Positions 43,104 through 52,490 are shown, counted from the first letter of the stretch. The stretch is 64,000 bases of DNA from Bacteroidota bacterium (GCA_016711805.1 JADJSH010000012.1:84975-148974); one strand, 5' to 3'. The notes: generated by a model not told the origin, from the letters alone. Translations and numbers: made by a program.

Positions 43104-43937
43104 TCACTTAATATTCTCCTTCACAAACTCTTCAATCTTTTTCCAAACATCTTCATTATTCATTATAGAATTATGATCTTCATTGACTTCTAAAGCATCT
43201 GTCTTACCTTTCCAAGCCTCTTTTAATTTGTATGCATGATGTTTTGGTATCACTTGGTCGTTTGCAGAAATAAGTGCTAGCATAGGACTAGAAATGTTTG
43301 GCGCATAGGTATCCGATTCAAAACGATGTTTGATGAGTAAGCTAATTGGAACAAAAGGATATTTTTCAAAAGCCACATCAATCATGTTTTCGTAAGGTGT
43401 AATTAAAACAGTAGCATTGGTTTTGCGTTGTGATGATAAATAAGTTGCTACACCTGTTCCAATGCTTCTGCCAATGACTACAACGTTGTTTGCGTCTACT
43501 TCTGGATTAGTGATCAATTTATCATACACTTCTAAAGCATCACTAAACATGGTTTGCTCTGAAATAACTCCCTGACTCAAACCAAAACTTCTGTAGTTGA
43601 TCAATGCCATGATTGTATTAGGAAAGTATTTTTTAAAATCCGATAAATGGGATACTTCCTCTGCATTGCCACCAAAATATAAAACCAAAGGGAGTTTTTC
43701 TTTAACCGTATCTTTTGAGATATAGCCACAAGTTCTGTTACCATCTTTCATCACAAAAGTAAGGGTATCAAACTCTGGAGCTGCTTCTAAAGTCTTTGAA
43801 ACATCCGCTAATGTTTTTGGTTGTGGATGAAATAGTAAATCATCTTGATTAAAATATAGCAAGGCACAAATACTAACATAGAGTATCACTACAACGATAC
43901 CAACGATTTTAAAGAATTTGAGAAGTTTTTTGTTCAT
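43104..43937 (-). CDS. Alpha/beta hydrolase, membrane-anchored
   Basis: The start at 43937 (MNKKLLKFFKIVGIV) is preferred because it opens with a clean transmembrane helix; an in-frame ATG at 43985 adds 16 residues. The 277-residue protein has the nucleophile elbow GRSIG, candidate acid residue in SANDQVI and histidine in NEDHNSIM, which completes a Ser-Asp-His triad. It fits the serine aminopeptidase/BEM46-like group with unknown substrate. Confidence 0.85.
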   Translation of the reverse strand: MNKKLLKFFKIVGIVVVILYVSICALLYFNQDDLLFHPQPKTLADVSKTLEAAPEFDTLTFVMKDGNRTCGYISKDTVKEKLPLVLYFGGNAEEVSHLSDFKKYFPNTIMALINYRSFGLSQGVISEQTMFSDALEVYDKLITNPEVDANNVVVIGRSIGTGVATYLSSQRKTNATVLITPYENMIDVAFEKYPFVPISLLIKHRFESDTYAPNISSPMLALISANDQVIPKHHAYKLKEAWKGKTDALEVNEDHNSIMNNEDVWKKIEEFVKENIK

Positions 43938-43991
43938 AGTTAAAGATATAATTTTTTTTCTTTTTATAGGAGTATGTGTTAGCACCAGTTT

Positions 43992-45254
43992 TTATTTATA
44001 AGCGTCATATTTTATCTTCCAAGTCTTGTTTTTCTTTTTGTTTGGGACTAACAAATACTCTTTTTGTGAAAAGCCTATGCCAAGTGAAATTGAAATTGTC
44101 ATTACACCCAATGAAGTCAATGAGACTTTAGAAAACCTATCAGTATTAAACTTACCTTTTTCTATTGAAACTAACGGGGCTACAATTAATGCCGATGCAA
44201 GTGATATTAATGCGGTTCGTTGAGTAAAAGTTTGCCATTTACTGCGTGTATAGTATATTTTGAATATATCTTTTATTGGGACTTTAACGAGGGCGTTTTG
44301 AGTCTTTCTATAAAAATCATGTAGAGAATCTGTTTTTGTTTTATAAAAGTCGTGTATTTCTATTTCATTAGATTTTATTACAAGAGTGTCTTTTGTAATA
44401 ATAAGAAATTCGCCTCTTGTACGAAATTGAATACTGTCATGTGAAATTCCTTTTTTTTGAAAGTGGACACTTAAGTCATTGTATTTATTAATTTCCTTAG
44501 TTTTTTTGCCTCGAGATAGATAAAATGTTTCTTGTCTTAAAATGTTTACTGTATCGCAAGAAAGCGTTATGATATAAGGCATAACATGAGACTTTTTAAA
44601 CTTTCCATTTGCTGGGTATTGAAATTTCCCTTGCCCATAATTCTCCGCAATATCGTTATTGAAATAGACATTATATGAATCTCCGTTGTCATACAAGGTT
44701 TTAGCTAGCCCATTTTTTTTGTCATTTTTATAATTTAAAATTACTTGAGCGTCGAAGTAAGGACCAATCCATATACCCTCTTTATGGTTATATTTATAAT
44801 TAGATGTATCAATCGGAGCGATAATGGTATATCTGTATTTGAGTAGTATTTGAGTCTTACTTTCTGGAATTTGTTCTTCATTTCGCCAATTTTGTAATTT
44901 TAGTTTTTCTAACAGTGTTTCAGTGCATTCCTCAAAACTTATTTCACCCATATATGATAAAGCATAAATAGAGTCATAAACGAAGAAGCTTGCTCCTGAT
45001 GCGCTTAACGAGTTGGAGTATTCACTTTTGTTAAGTGTGAAATTTATTTTCAGCCTATATTTTCCATCTTCATAGACATTTAGAGCATTGTCAATATTAT
45101 TCGGAATAAATTTTAAAATTGTTTTATTGTTTTCATAAATTGTTTTGTTGTCAACGATAATTTTTAATGTGTCAATGAAAACAGTGGATAGTTTTTGTGC
45201 TTTAATAAGCCCAACCGAGAATATAAAGTATATAAGAAGTATTCTTAGTGTCAT
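43992..45254 (-). CDS. Secreted hypothetical protein with a MORN-like segment and two C-terminal membrane helices
   Basis: This is a 420-residue protein that I do not recognise as a named family. It has an N-terminal signal peptide (ends near FSVGLIKAQ), a central segment with MORN/YwqK-like repeats (KNDKKNGLAKTLYDNGDSYN, then GQGKFQYPANGKF), and two C-terminal hydrophobic helices at about residues 347-365 and 378-397. Location in the envelope is likely. It lies six bases ahead of the alpha/beta hydrolase on the same strand. Confidence 0.6.
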   Translation of the reverse strand: MTLRILLIYFIFSVGLIKAQKLSTVFIDTLKIIVDNKTIYENNKTILKFIPNNIDNALNVYEDGKYRLKINFTLNKSEYSNSLSASGASFFVYDSIYALSYMGEISFEECTETLLEKLKLQNWRNEEQIPESKTQILLKYRYTIIAPIDTSNYKYNHKEGIWIGPYFDAQVILNYKNDKKNGLAKTLYDNGDSYNVYFNNDIAENYGQGKFQYPANGKFKKSHVMPYIITLSCDTVNILRQETFYLSRGKKTKEINKYNDLSVHFQKKGISHDSIQFRTRGEFLIITKDTLVIKSNEIEIHDFYKTKTDSLHDFYRKTQNALVKVPIKDIFKIYYTRSKWQTFTQRTALISLASALIVAPLVSIEKGKFNTDRFSKVSLTSLGVMTISISLGIGFSQKEYLLVPNKKKNKTWKIKYDAYK

Positions 45255-45360
45255 AAAATTGGTGCTAACTTACTTATAGCCGCTATAAACATTCGGCAAT
45301 ATAACATCTGTTTATATGATTACCGCTACTCGATAGCGTATATCAAATATAATAAAAAAA

Positions 45361-45388
45361 AGCTGCATCTTTTAAATGCAGCTTTTTA
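45361..45388 (-). terminator. Rho-independent terminator for the STAS-like gene
   Basis: The stem AGCTGCAT (45361-45368) pairs with ATGCAGCT (45376-45383). On the minus strand it is followed by seven T residues. Confidence 0.85.
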
Positions 45389-45405
45389 AAGAATTGTCTA
45401 GTTCT

Positions 45406-45430
45406 CGCCCTTCAACTCCACTCAGGTTGA
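45406..45430. repeat. Decayed dispersed repeat (CCCTTCAACTCCACTCAGGTTGA)
   Basis: This short element resembles the CCCTTCGACTCCGCTCAGGGTGA repeat seen between genes in many Bacteroidota. It overlaps no gene and is decayed by several substitutions. Recognition is by eye. Confidence 0.5.
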
Positions 45431-45455
45431 TTCCCTATGTTATGGAGTACTGACA

Positions 45456-45848
45456 TTATTTATATTGCATAAGCCATTTTATTGCTTCTTCCTTATCGGT
45501 AAACACACGTGTTGGTACTAATGGCTTATTAAATTTGATATAGAAATTAATAAGTATTTTTTGAGCTAATGATGTGATTAAAAAAGCTTCTGCTTTTGAG
45601 TACTTTAAAGATTCCTCAGTAGCCATAAATTCTCTGGTTTGATCATCAAGAGATGAGAATGAACCACCTATAATCAATACAGGTACTTTTTCATTACCTG
45701 TTAATTCTCCAAAAGCTTTAACGTTTTCTTTTACATCTTCAATAATATATACATGATGATCATTGGCATATAGTTCAATGATGCCATCATCTCTTAAAAC
45801 GATAACAGAATGTGTTAAATCAATTTTATTTGTCATGTTTAAATTCAA
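45456..45848 (-). CDS. STAS/SEC14-like small protein (DUF7793-like)
   Basis: This 130-residue soluble protein (MNLNMTNKIDLTHSVIVLRD) has the alternating beta-alpha pattern of a STAS or SEC14-like fold, with C-terminal KPLVPTRVFTDKEEAIKWL. Bacteroidota encode several such proteins and their role is unknown. It could be a target for a SiaB-like kinase such as the one at 9600, but they are 35 kb apart and there is no direct evidence. The start at 45848 and the ATG four codons later are both possible. Confidence 0.65.
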   Translation of the reverse strand: MNLNMTNKIDLTHSVIVLRDDGIIELYANDHHVYIIEDVKENVKAFGELTGNEKVPVLIIGGSFSSLDDQTREFMATEESLKYSKAEAFLITSLAQKILINFYIKFNKPLVPTRVFTDKEEAIKWLMQYK

Positions 45849-45902
45849 CCATATTAAAGGTATTCATTTTAATTAATTTCCCAAATCAAAATGGTACCTA
45901 AC

Positions 45903-45932
45903 AAAAATAGCAGCCTAAAGCTGCTATTTTTT
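45903..45932 (-). terminator. Rho-independent terminator of rny
   Basis: AAAAATAGCAGC (45903-45914) pairs with GCTGCTATTTTT across a short loop, and the minus strand reads on into TTTTTG. It ends the zapA-rny transcript. Confidence 0.85.
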
Positions 45933-45957
45933 ATATTAAAATGAAGAGTTTTTAAAA

Positions 45958-47509
45958 CTACTTTGCATAAGCTGTTGCTCGCACTTCTCGTATCACCGTT
46001 ACTTTTACTTGTCCCGGGTAAGTCATTTCGGTTTGAATTTTTTGCGAGATATCAAATGCTAATTGTTCTGATCCTTTATCATCTACTTTATCAGCTGATA
46101 CTAATACACGTACTTCACGTCCTGCTTGAATAGCATACGTTTTCTCCACGCCTTCATATCCTAAAGCTAGAGCCTCTAAATCTTTTAAACGTTTCATGTA
46201 TTGCTCAGCAACCTCACGGCGAGCACCTGGTCTTGCACCGCTAATAGCATCACACACTTGAACAATTGGAGAATATAAAGTCGTCATCTCAATTTCATCG
46301 TGATGCGCTCCAATAGCATTACATACTTCTGGTTTCTCTTTATATTTTTCTGCCAACTTCATACCCAAAATTGCATGTGGTAATTCTGGTTCTTCATCAG
46401 GCACTTTTCCAATATCATGTAATAAACCTGCACGTTTTGCAATCTTAGGATTTAAGCCCATTTCGCTTGCCATAATCGCACAAAGGTTTGCAACTTCTCT
46501 ACTGTGTTGTAATAAATTTTGTCCGTAAGATGAACGGTATTTCATACGGCCTACCATTCTAATTAATTCAGGATGTAAACCATGAATTCCTAAGTCGATA
46601 CAAGTACGTTTACCAGTTTCAACAATTTCTTCATCAATCATCTTTTTAGTTTTCTCCACAATCTCTTCAATACGAGCTGGGTGAATACGACCATCCGTTA
46701 CTAATTGATGTAAGGATAAACGACAAATTTCTCTTCTAATAGAATCAAAGCAAGATAACGTAATTGCATCTGGTGTATCATCTACAATAACCTCTACACC
46801 AGTTGCTGCTTCTAAAGCACGGATATTACGTCCTTCACGACCAATAATACGTCCTTTAATTTCATCACTTTCGATATGGAAAACCGTTACTGAGTTTTCA
46901 ATAGCCGTTTCTGTTGCTAAACGTTGAATAGATTGAATGATGATTTTCTTTGCTTCTTTATTAGCATTGATTTTTGCTTCATCCATGGTATCTTTAATAA
47001 AAGCCATCGCTTCGGTTTTAGCCTCTGCTTTTACGCTTTCAATTAATTGAGCCTTTGCTTCATCAGCACTTAAACCCGATACTTTTTCTAATAACTCTAC
47101 TTGTTTGCGGTGCGATTTTTCAATCTCTTCGCTTTTCTTTTTATAAAGATCTACTTGAGAGTTTAATTGTGTTTTTTGATGTTCTAAATCTTTATCCTTT
47201 TTAGTAGCTTCTTCTACTTTTTTTAGATAATTCGCTTTCGCGTTGTTTAGCTTTGTTTTCTAAAACAACTATTTGTTGGTTACGCTCGTTTACCGATTTA
47301 TCATGCTCGGCTTTTAATTGTAAGAACTTTTCTTTGGCTTGTAAAATTTTCTCTTGCTTAAACGCTTCGGCTTTTACTTCGGCTTCTTTAATTAAGTTTT
47401 GTTTTTCCTGAACGCTGCTTTTGTTTAAGCGAGAGTTGGCAATCACAAAACCTGCTACTACGCCGGCAATTAATGCTACGGCAATAAATATAATGGCTAA
47501 TACACTCAT
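45958..47509 (-). CDS. rny: Ribonuclease Y (rny), frameshifted at 47220-47226
   Basis: RNase Y is the membrane-anchored endonuclease that starts mRNA decay. The N-terminal part (from ATG 47509, MSVLAIIFIAVALIAGVVAG) has the transmembrane helix and coiled coil; the C-terminal part has the KH motif GRIIGREGRNIRALE and the catalytic HD domain LLHDIGKVPDEEPEL. They lie in different frames. A T7 run (47220-47226) would give an intact ~516-residue protein if it were T6. A GTG at 47527 would add six residues. As written the gene is broken, but the assembly may be wrong. Confidence 0.9.
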
Positions 47510-47585
47510 GATTTTTGTTTGTTGCACATTGTTTATACTATTTAGCTAATGTCTAGGGCAACTATCCAAACACAAACTAACAAAA

Positions 47586-47624
47586 AACGCACAAACCTTT
47601 GAATTGCTTCAATGTTTGTGCGTT
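47586..47624 (-). terminator. Rho-independent terminator between zapA and rny
   Basis: AACGCACAAAC (47586-47596) pairs with GTTTGTGCGTT (47614-47624). On the minus strand the stem is followed by six T residues, so zapA transcription should stop before rny. Confidence 0.85.
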
Positions 47625-47658
47625 AAAAAGGGTCTTATTTAAAAGACTATTATATATA

Positions 47659-47967
47659 CTATTCTTCTGTTTTTTGTATGTTGTCTCTATGTTGAACTAA
47701 CATTTGTTCTACATCTTCTAACACCAATTTTAGAGTGCTTAACTCTTGTTCGGCTTGGTTTTTTTCCTTTGCTAATTGGCTTACCAACTGTAAAGTAACC
47801 ATTGCCATCACATCTTTTTTATCTTTTACCCCGTAATTTCTTTCAAATTCCGAGATTTTCTGATTTATTAATTCAACCGCTTGTTTAACGTTGCTTTCGT
47901 CTTCACTTTTAATTTTCAGCGTATAAATACCGCCTGCAATTTCTACTTTTACACTTACATCGCTCAT
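47659..47967 (-). CDS. zapA: Cell division protein ZapA
   Basis: This 102-residue protein has the ZapA pattern: a beta-strand N-terminus (VSVKVEIAGGIYTLKIKSED), the LINQKISEFERNYGVKDKKD region and a C-terminal coiled coil (LEDVEQMLVQHRDNIQKTE). ZapA tetramers crosslink and stabilise FtsZ filaments at the division site. The giant coiled-coil gene lies 22 bases upstream on the same strand, so they are cotranscribed. Confidence 0.93.
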   Translation of the reverse strand: MSDVSVKVEIAGGIYTLKIKSEDESNVKQAVELINQKISEFERNYGVKDKKDVMAMVTLQLVSQLAKEKNQAEQELSTLKLVLEDVEQMLVQHRDNIQKTEE

Positions 47968-47989
47968 TAAACTAAGCTAATTTTCTTTT

Positions 47990-50311
47990 TTAAGCACTCA
48001 ACAGAGCTATACATTTATCAATTTCACGCACCAACTCATTTATTTGTTTCTTCATAACGGTCTTTTCAGAACCCACATTATTAGAACTTCCTGCTAAAAT
48101 AACATTTTTTCTGTGATTATCCAATTCTGTTATGTCAATATTATGAGAATCAACATGTTGCGATATTGTAGCAACCGTTTCATTCATTTTTAACAATTGG
48201 TTAGCCATTTCCTCTTTTTCGTTTAATAAGCTTAAACGCTCATCGCTTAAAGTATCAATTTGTTTAAATAAACGATCAATAAAGGCATCTTGTTCGTCGG
48301 CTTTTGTAGCAGATTTTAAGCTAGCAATCTCCGTTTCATAGTTTAAAATAGAACTATTTAATTCAGAAACCTGAGCATTTAACAATAAGATGTTTGATTG
48401 ATAAGAAGCTAACTGATTTTCTAATTCAGCTTTAGCAGACAATAAGTTATTATAATCTTCTTGTAAAGATGAACTTCCCTCGTTTAATGCAACAGCTGAT
48501 GTTAATTCGCTACGTACATTATCTAATTCAGCTTTTAACAAATCTAGCTCTGTTTGTAAAGCCATATTATTTGCACTCAAAGCTGTAATTTCAAAGTTTT
48601 TGCTTTCTAAAGTTTCTTTTAAATCAGCTGCTTTACCTTCTGTAACTGATTTCAACTCATTTAATTCGGTTTGAACTAAAGTTAATTCAGCTTCAGTAGC
48701 TTCTAATTTATCAGAAGTGGCATCAATTTCAGAAATCAGTGATGTGTTTTCTGCTAATAACTTATTAAACTCAACTTCTTTGCTTTGTAATAATTGCGAG
48801 TTAGAAATTTCTAATTCATTTTTAAACGTTTCAAAATTTTCTTTTTCTAAATTAAAAGAAACAGATAATACTTTGAATTGCTCTTCTAATTCAGATTTTG
48901 AATTGGTTAAGCTAGTAATTAGGTTACCTTTTTCTTCAACTATATAAGTTAATTCAGAAATGCTATTGTCTTTTTCAGAAATCAATACTTCTAAATCAGA
49001 GATTTTTGAATTTAAAACGCTTACTTGTTCGTCAATGCTTGATAATTGAGATGTTTTGTAAGCTTCAAAATCTGATGATAAGGAATTGTAGCTATTAAGT
49101 TGGTTAGCAATTTCTTCTGATTTTACATTTACGCTCAATGTTAAATCTTCAATTTGAGTGTTTTGTGCATCGATATGATACACCATTTCTCTAATTTTTT
49201 CTTTAAAGTGTTCGTTCTCCACAACCACTTTACTCATGTCTTCTGATAATTTAGAATTTTGAGCGGTTGAGTGTAAAACTGTATTTGCTAATTTCTCTTC
49301 GTACTCCGCTTTTAATGTATCTAATAAAGAGCCAGAAGAGCTAGACGTATTTAATAATTCGTTTTCGTAAAATGCTTTTAACTCATTTTCTTTTTGAGAA
49401 TAAGATTGCGTTAAAGATTCAATCGTAGAATTTAATTCAGTTTCAAACTCTGTTTGTTTGTTTGACAACTCTGTGTTTAAATCAGCAATTTTTGATTCGT
49501 AAGAATTGGTTAACTCTTCTTTTTCGCTAGCGTATGCTCCAGATAAAGAAGAAATTTGGTTTTCGTAAGAAGACGTAATTTCTGTTTTCTCAATATTCCA
49601 TTGGTGAGTTAAACCACTAATTTTTAATTCGTATTCAGAAGTTAAGTTAGAAATAGTTTCAGAACTTGAACCAGATAAAGAAGCGACACGGCTTTCAGAT
49701 TCTTGTTTCACAGATTCTAACTGAGCACTGAAATCAGATTTCAATTGTTCAATTTGAGATTCGTATGAAGTAACCGTTTCTTGATAAGTTGTATTGTAAG
49801 TATTAGTTAAATCATTAATCTTTGTTTCTAACTCTGTGCGAATACCACTTTGTTGGTAAGTTGTGTTTGATTTTAATTCGTTTAATTGAGTTTCGTAAGA
49901 CGATTTTAAATTAGAGATTTCTTCTTGCGATGAGTTTTGTAATTCTTCAATTTTAGCTTCGTACTCAGATGAAATAGATACTAACTGACCATTTAACTCG
50001 TCAATTTTGCTCAACAAACCATTAATTTCATCTTGTTTCTCTTGCAATTGCTCACGAATGTTGTTGCGCAATTCTTTAAAAGAGCTTACTTCGCTTTTGT
50101 AGTTGGTGTTATCACGTTCCATAACCACCAATTTGGTGTTTAAAACGTCGATAGACACTTGCAAACGTTTGCAATCTTCATCACGTTGGATGAGTTGGTT
50201 ACGGTAGTCGCTTAATGAACGTTTAATTTCATTATACTCCTTACGCAGCGCTACGTCGCTATCTAACACTTGTTGTAATTCCGATTTGATGTTTTCTACA
50301 TTCATGCTCAA
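47990..50311 (-). CDS. Giant coiled-coil protein in the ZapB-like position
   Basis: This 773-residue protein is coiled coil along nearly its whole length, with short quasi-repeats such as YESQIEQL, YENQISSL and YESKIADL, and no membrane segment or Cys. The C-terminal segment KKQINELVREIDKCIALLSA is the tail I associate with the much smaller coiled-coil protein encoded next to zapA in many Bacteroidota. It is 22 bases upstream of zapA, suggesting an elongated division-site partner. Start ATG 50311 or the next ATG two codons on are both possible. Function is inferred. Confidence 0.8.
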   Translation of the reverse strand: MSMNVENIKSELQQVLDSDVALRKEYNEIKRSLSDYRNQLIQRDEDCKRLQVSIDVLNTKLVVMERDNTNYKSEVSSFKELRNNIREQLQEKQDEINGLLSKIDELNGQLVSISSEYEAKIEELQNSSQEEISNLKSSYETQLNELKSNTTYQQSGIRTELETKINDLTNTYNTTYQETVTSYESQIEQLKSDFSAQLESVKQESESRVASLSGSSSETISNLTSEYELKISGLTHQWNIEKTEITSSYENQISSLSGAYASEKEELTNSYESKIADLNTELSNKQTEFETELNSTIESLTQSYSQKENELKAFYENELLNTSSSSGSLLDTLKAEYEEKLANTVLHSTAQNSKLSEDMSKVVVENEHFKEKIREMVYHIDAQNTQIEDLTLSVNVKSEEIANQLNSYNSLSSDFEAYKTSQLSSIDEQVSVLNSKISDLEVLISEKDNSISELTYIVEEKGNLITSLTNSKSELEEQFKVLSVSFNLEKENFETFKNELEISNSQLLQSKEVEFNKLLAENTSLISEIDATSDKLEATEAELTLVQTELNELKSVTEGKAADLKETLESKNFEITALSANNMALQTELDLLKAELDNVRSELTSAVALNEGSSSLQEDYNNLLSAKAELENQLASYQSNILLLNAQVSELNSSILNYETEIASLKSATKADEQDAFIDRLFKQIDTLSDERLSLLNEKEEMANQLLKMNETVATISQHVDSHNIDITELDNHRKNVILAGSSNNVGSEKTVMKKQINELVREIDKCIALLSA

Positions 50312-50370
50312 TAAACAGTTTGTTGTTGGTTAAAAATAGACTTTAGACGAACCCATTTTACTTAACGGTT

Positions 50371-50378
50371 TAACTTTG
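50371..50378 (+). promoter_or_regulatory. -7 box for the M23 peptidase gene
   Basis: TAACTTTG matches the consensus, 49 bases before the ATG at 50428. The leader would be longer than usual here. Confidence 0.5.
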
Positions 50379-50427
50379 CATCAACAACTCGTTGTTAATT
50401 AACTTCATACAATTTAACCTTGCCGTA

Positions 50428-52053
50428 ATGATAAATTTCAGAACCCTATTTTTTCTTTTTTTTGTATGTTTCTCTTCAGATTTTTATGCGCAGTATAACG
50501 GTTTGGGGTTTATTTATCCTTTGGACAGAGAGGTTGTAGTTACTGGTAATTACGGGGAAATTCGCCCCAATCATTTTCATGCGGGATTAGATTTTAGTAC
50601 AGACCCAAGCCTTAATTTACCAATCAAAAGTGTGGCAGATGGATATGTAAGCCGCATAAAAATTGGAAGTGGAGGTTATGGAAGAGTACTTTATGTGACA
50701 CATACTAACGGTTATGTATCAGTGTATGCACATCAAAAAAAGTACGCACAAAAAATTGATGAGTACATTAAGAAGTTACAACTAGAACAGAAAAAAAATG
50801 AAATTGAAGTATATCCAAAAGCCAATGAGTTATCTGTAAAAAAAGGCGAAGTTATTGGTTATACTGGTAATTCGGGAAGTTCAACTGGTCCACATTTGCA
50901 TTTTGAAATCAGAGAGGAAAAATCCGAAATTCCTATTAACCCTTTATTAGTATATGATGTAAAAGATGATGTAAAACCAGAGCTAACACATTTAGCCATT
51001 TATAGTACGGCAGATACAAACAATATAAAACGTATTTCTTCAGTTCCAGTTAAATATATAGGAGATAAATTATCCTTACCAAAATATACGCAGGTCTTAA
51101 CAGAAAATACCTTTGCCATTGGTTTTGCTGGATTTGACAGAGCAAATGGTAGCACCAATAAAAACAATATTTACGAAGCTAAAGTGTTATTAGACGATAA
51201 AATCATCTATCATCACCAACTCAATAACATTAGTTTTGATAACGGACGTTATGTAAATGTGTTTAGTGAAAAAGAAGGTGGAGTTAAATTTCAAAAATGT
51301 TTTTCACCAACGTGTTACGATATTGCTATTTATAAAAGCTTGATAAATGGCGGTAAAATAGTATTGAACGATACACTGTCTCACAAAATATCTTTACAAA
51401 TAAATGACGAAAAAGGAAATAAAAATGCACTAACCTTTTTTGTGAAAACAAAAAACTTAAAAGGCTATGCGGTTAATACTATAAAGCATAATGTGTTTTG
51501 TAATCAAGACGCTAATATTAAAAAAGAAGATGTCGAAGTATTTATTAAAGCTGGCACGCTCAGTGCAAATGCTTCAGTAGGCGTATACATTAATAAATTA
51601 GGTAAAGCTGTTGTAGGTAATAAAGATGAGGATTTGTTGAAAGCATTTACTCTATCGATAAAAATACCAAAAGCAATACCAGGAAAAGAAAATAAGATGG
51701 TATTGATAAATGAAGGTCACTGCATGGTGGGAACGTATGAAAACGGTTGGTTAAAGGCCGAAAGTAAATCTTTTGGTATATTTAGTTATGGTTATGATAC
51801 CGTTGCACCAACAATCGTTATACCATCTTCAAAAAAGAAGGCTTCGACTAGCTCTATAAAATTTAAAGTTGCTGATAATTTAAGTGGCATTGCCGATTAT
51901 CATATATATGTAAATGGTGTTTGGCAAATAGCAGAATACGATGCTAAATCAGCAACTATTAGCTGTAATTTTAGTGAAGCCAATCCTAAAACTTTAAAAA
52001 TTGAAGTAACTGATAAAGTAGGAAATAAAGCTGTTTTAAATAGGGAGTTGTAA
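50428..52053 (+). CDS. M23 family metallopeptidase
   Basis: The start at 50428 gives a proper signal peptide (ends near SDFYAQYNG); the ATG 12 codons upstream does not. The ~541-residue secreted protein has the LytM motifs RPNHFHAGLDFSTDP (HxxxD zinc ligands) and GPHLHFEIRE (HxH), so catalysis is possible. The C-terminal half contains beta-rich segments of unknown role. It may hydrolyse peptidoglycan crosslinks or act as an activator. It is divergent from the coiled-coil/zapA operon. Confidence 0.93.
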   Translation: MINFRTLFFLFFVCFSSDFYAQYNGLGFIYPLDREVVVTGNYGEIRPNHFHAGLDFSTDPSLNLPIKSVADGYVSRIKIGSGGYGRVLYVTHTNGYVSVYAHQKKYAQKIDEYIKKLQLEQKKNEIEVYPKANELSVKKGEVIGYTGNSGSSTGPHLHFEIREEKSEIPINPLLVYDVKDDVKPELTHLAIYSTADTNNIKRISSVPVKYIGDKLSLPKYTQVLTENTFAIGFAGFDRANGSTNKNNIYEAKVLLDDKIIYHHQLNNISFDNGRYVNVFSEKEGGVKFQKCFSPTCYDIAIYKSLINGGKIVLNDTLSHKISLQINDEKGNKNALTFFVKTKNLKGYAVNTIKHNVFCNQDANIKKEDVEVFIKAGTLSANASVGVYINKLGKAVVGNKDEDLLKAFTLSIKIPKAIPGKENKMVLINEGHCMVGTYENGWLKAESKSFGIFSYGYDTVAPTIVIPSSKKKASTSSIKFKVADNLSGIADYHIYVNGVWQIAEYDAKSATISCNFSEANPKTLKIEVTDKVGNKAVLNREL

Positions 52054-52063
52054 ATTTTTTGTT

Positions 52064-52160
52064 TTGGGCGTTCCCGCCAGCTGGCGGGCTGGGCTGCCCG
52101 CTACAATCTTTTTGCAAAAGAGGCAGCAAAAAGGATTTTCGCTTGCATCCCTAACGCTTA
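52064..52160. repeat. Palindromic dispersed repeat (GGGCGTTCCCGCCAGCTGGCGGG family)
   Basis: The core CCCGCCAGCTGGCGGG (52073-52088) is a perfect palindrome. It is followed by GCTGGGCTGCCCGCTACAATC and a second hairpin CTTTTTGC ... GCAAAAAG, then a tail ending CATCCCTAACGC. This matches the architecture of the widespread Bacteroidota intergenic repeat with GGGCGTT, CCGCTACAATC and CCCTAACGC blocks. It lies between convergent genes, so it may also terminate transcription. Recognition is by memory of the pattern. Confidence 0.75.
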
Positions 52161-52166
52161 GTAAAC

Positions 52167-52487
52167 TTAATCCTCTAACATCCAAATGGCTTCATTCAAT
52201 TCTCCTAAAGCTTTATGGTTGTTTTGTGATTTTGCTAATTCAACGCCTTGTTTGTAATACGATAATGCTAAATCACTATTATTTAACTTCTCGTTTACTT
52301 GCCCTAGTTGATAATAGCAAGGCAAATAATCAATTTTAATATCTAATACTTTTCTAAGTTGCGCTTCGGCTTCTTTAAATTCTTCAGCAGATAAATGTTC
52401 CATAGCCAAAGCATAATTTAAAAACACATCGTTGGGTTCTTTCAACAACATGTCAAAAATTAGTTCTTTTCTTGGAAGTCTTTCCAT
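52167..52487 (-). CDS. Small TPR-domain protein
   Basis: This 106-residue protein has about three tetratricopeptide repeats (FLNYALAMEHLSAEEFKEAE, YYQLGQVNEKLNNSDLALSY). It has no signal peptide and should be a cytosolic scaffold. It is three bases downstream of pheS on the same strand and is therefore probably cotranscribed. Confidence 0.88.
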   Translation of the reverse strand: MERLPRKELIFDMLLKEPNDVFLNYALAMEHLSAEEFKEAEAQLRKVLDIKIDYLPCYYQLGQVNEKLNNSDLALSYYKQGVELAKSQNNHKALGELNEAIWMLED

Positions 52488-52490
52488 TAC

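Noticed and set aside
47220..47226. Programmed frameshift in rny
   Set aside because: A -1 slip gives an in-frame TAG immediately, and no pseudoknot or known +1 signal is visible. Assembly error or mutation is simpler.
47528..47658. 6S RNA between zapA and rny
   Set aside because: This gap is a common place for 6S RNA in the phylum, but here it holds only a terminator hairpin with too little sequence for the 6S bulge structure.
52064..52339. ORF of 91 codons on the plus strand
   Set aside because: It lies in the palindromic repeat and runs through the antisense strand of the TPR gene with no promoter or start signal.
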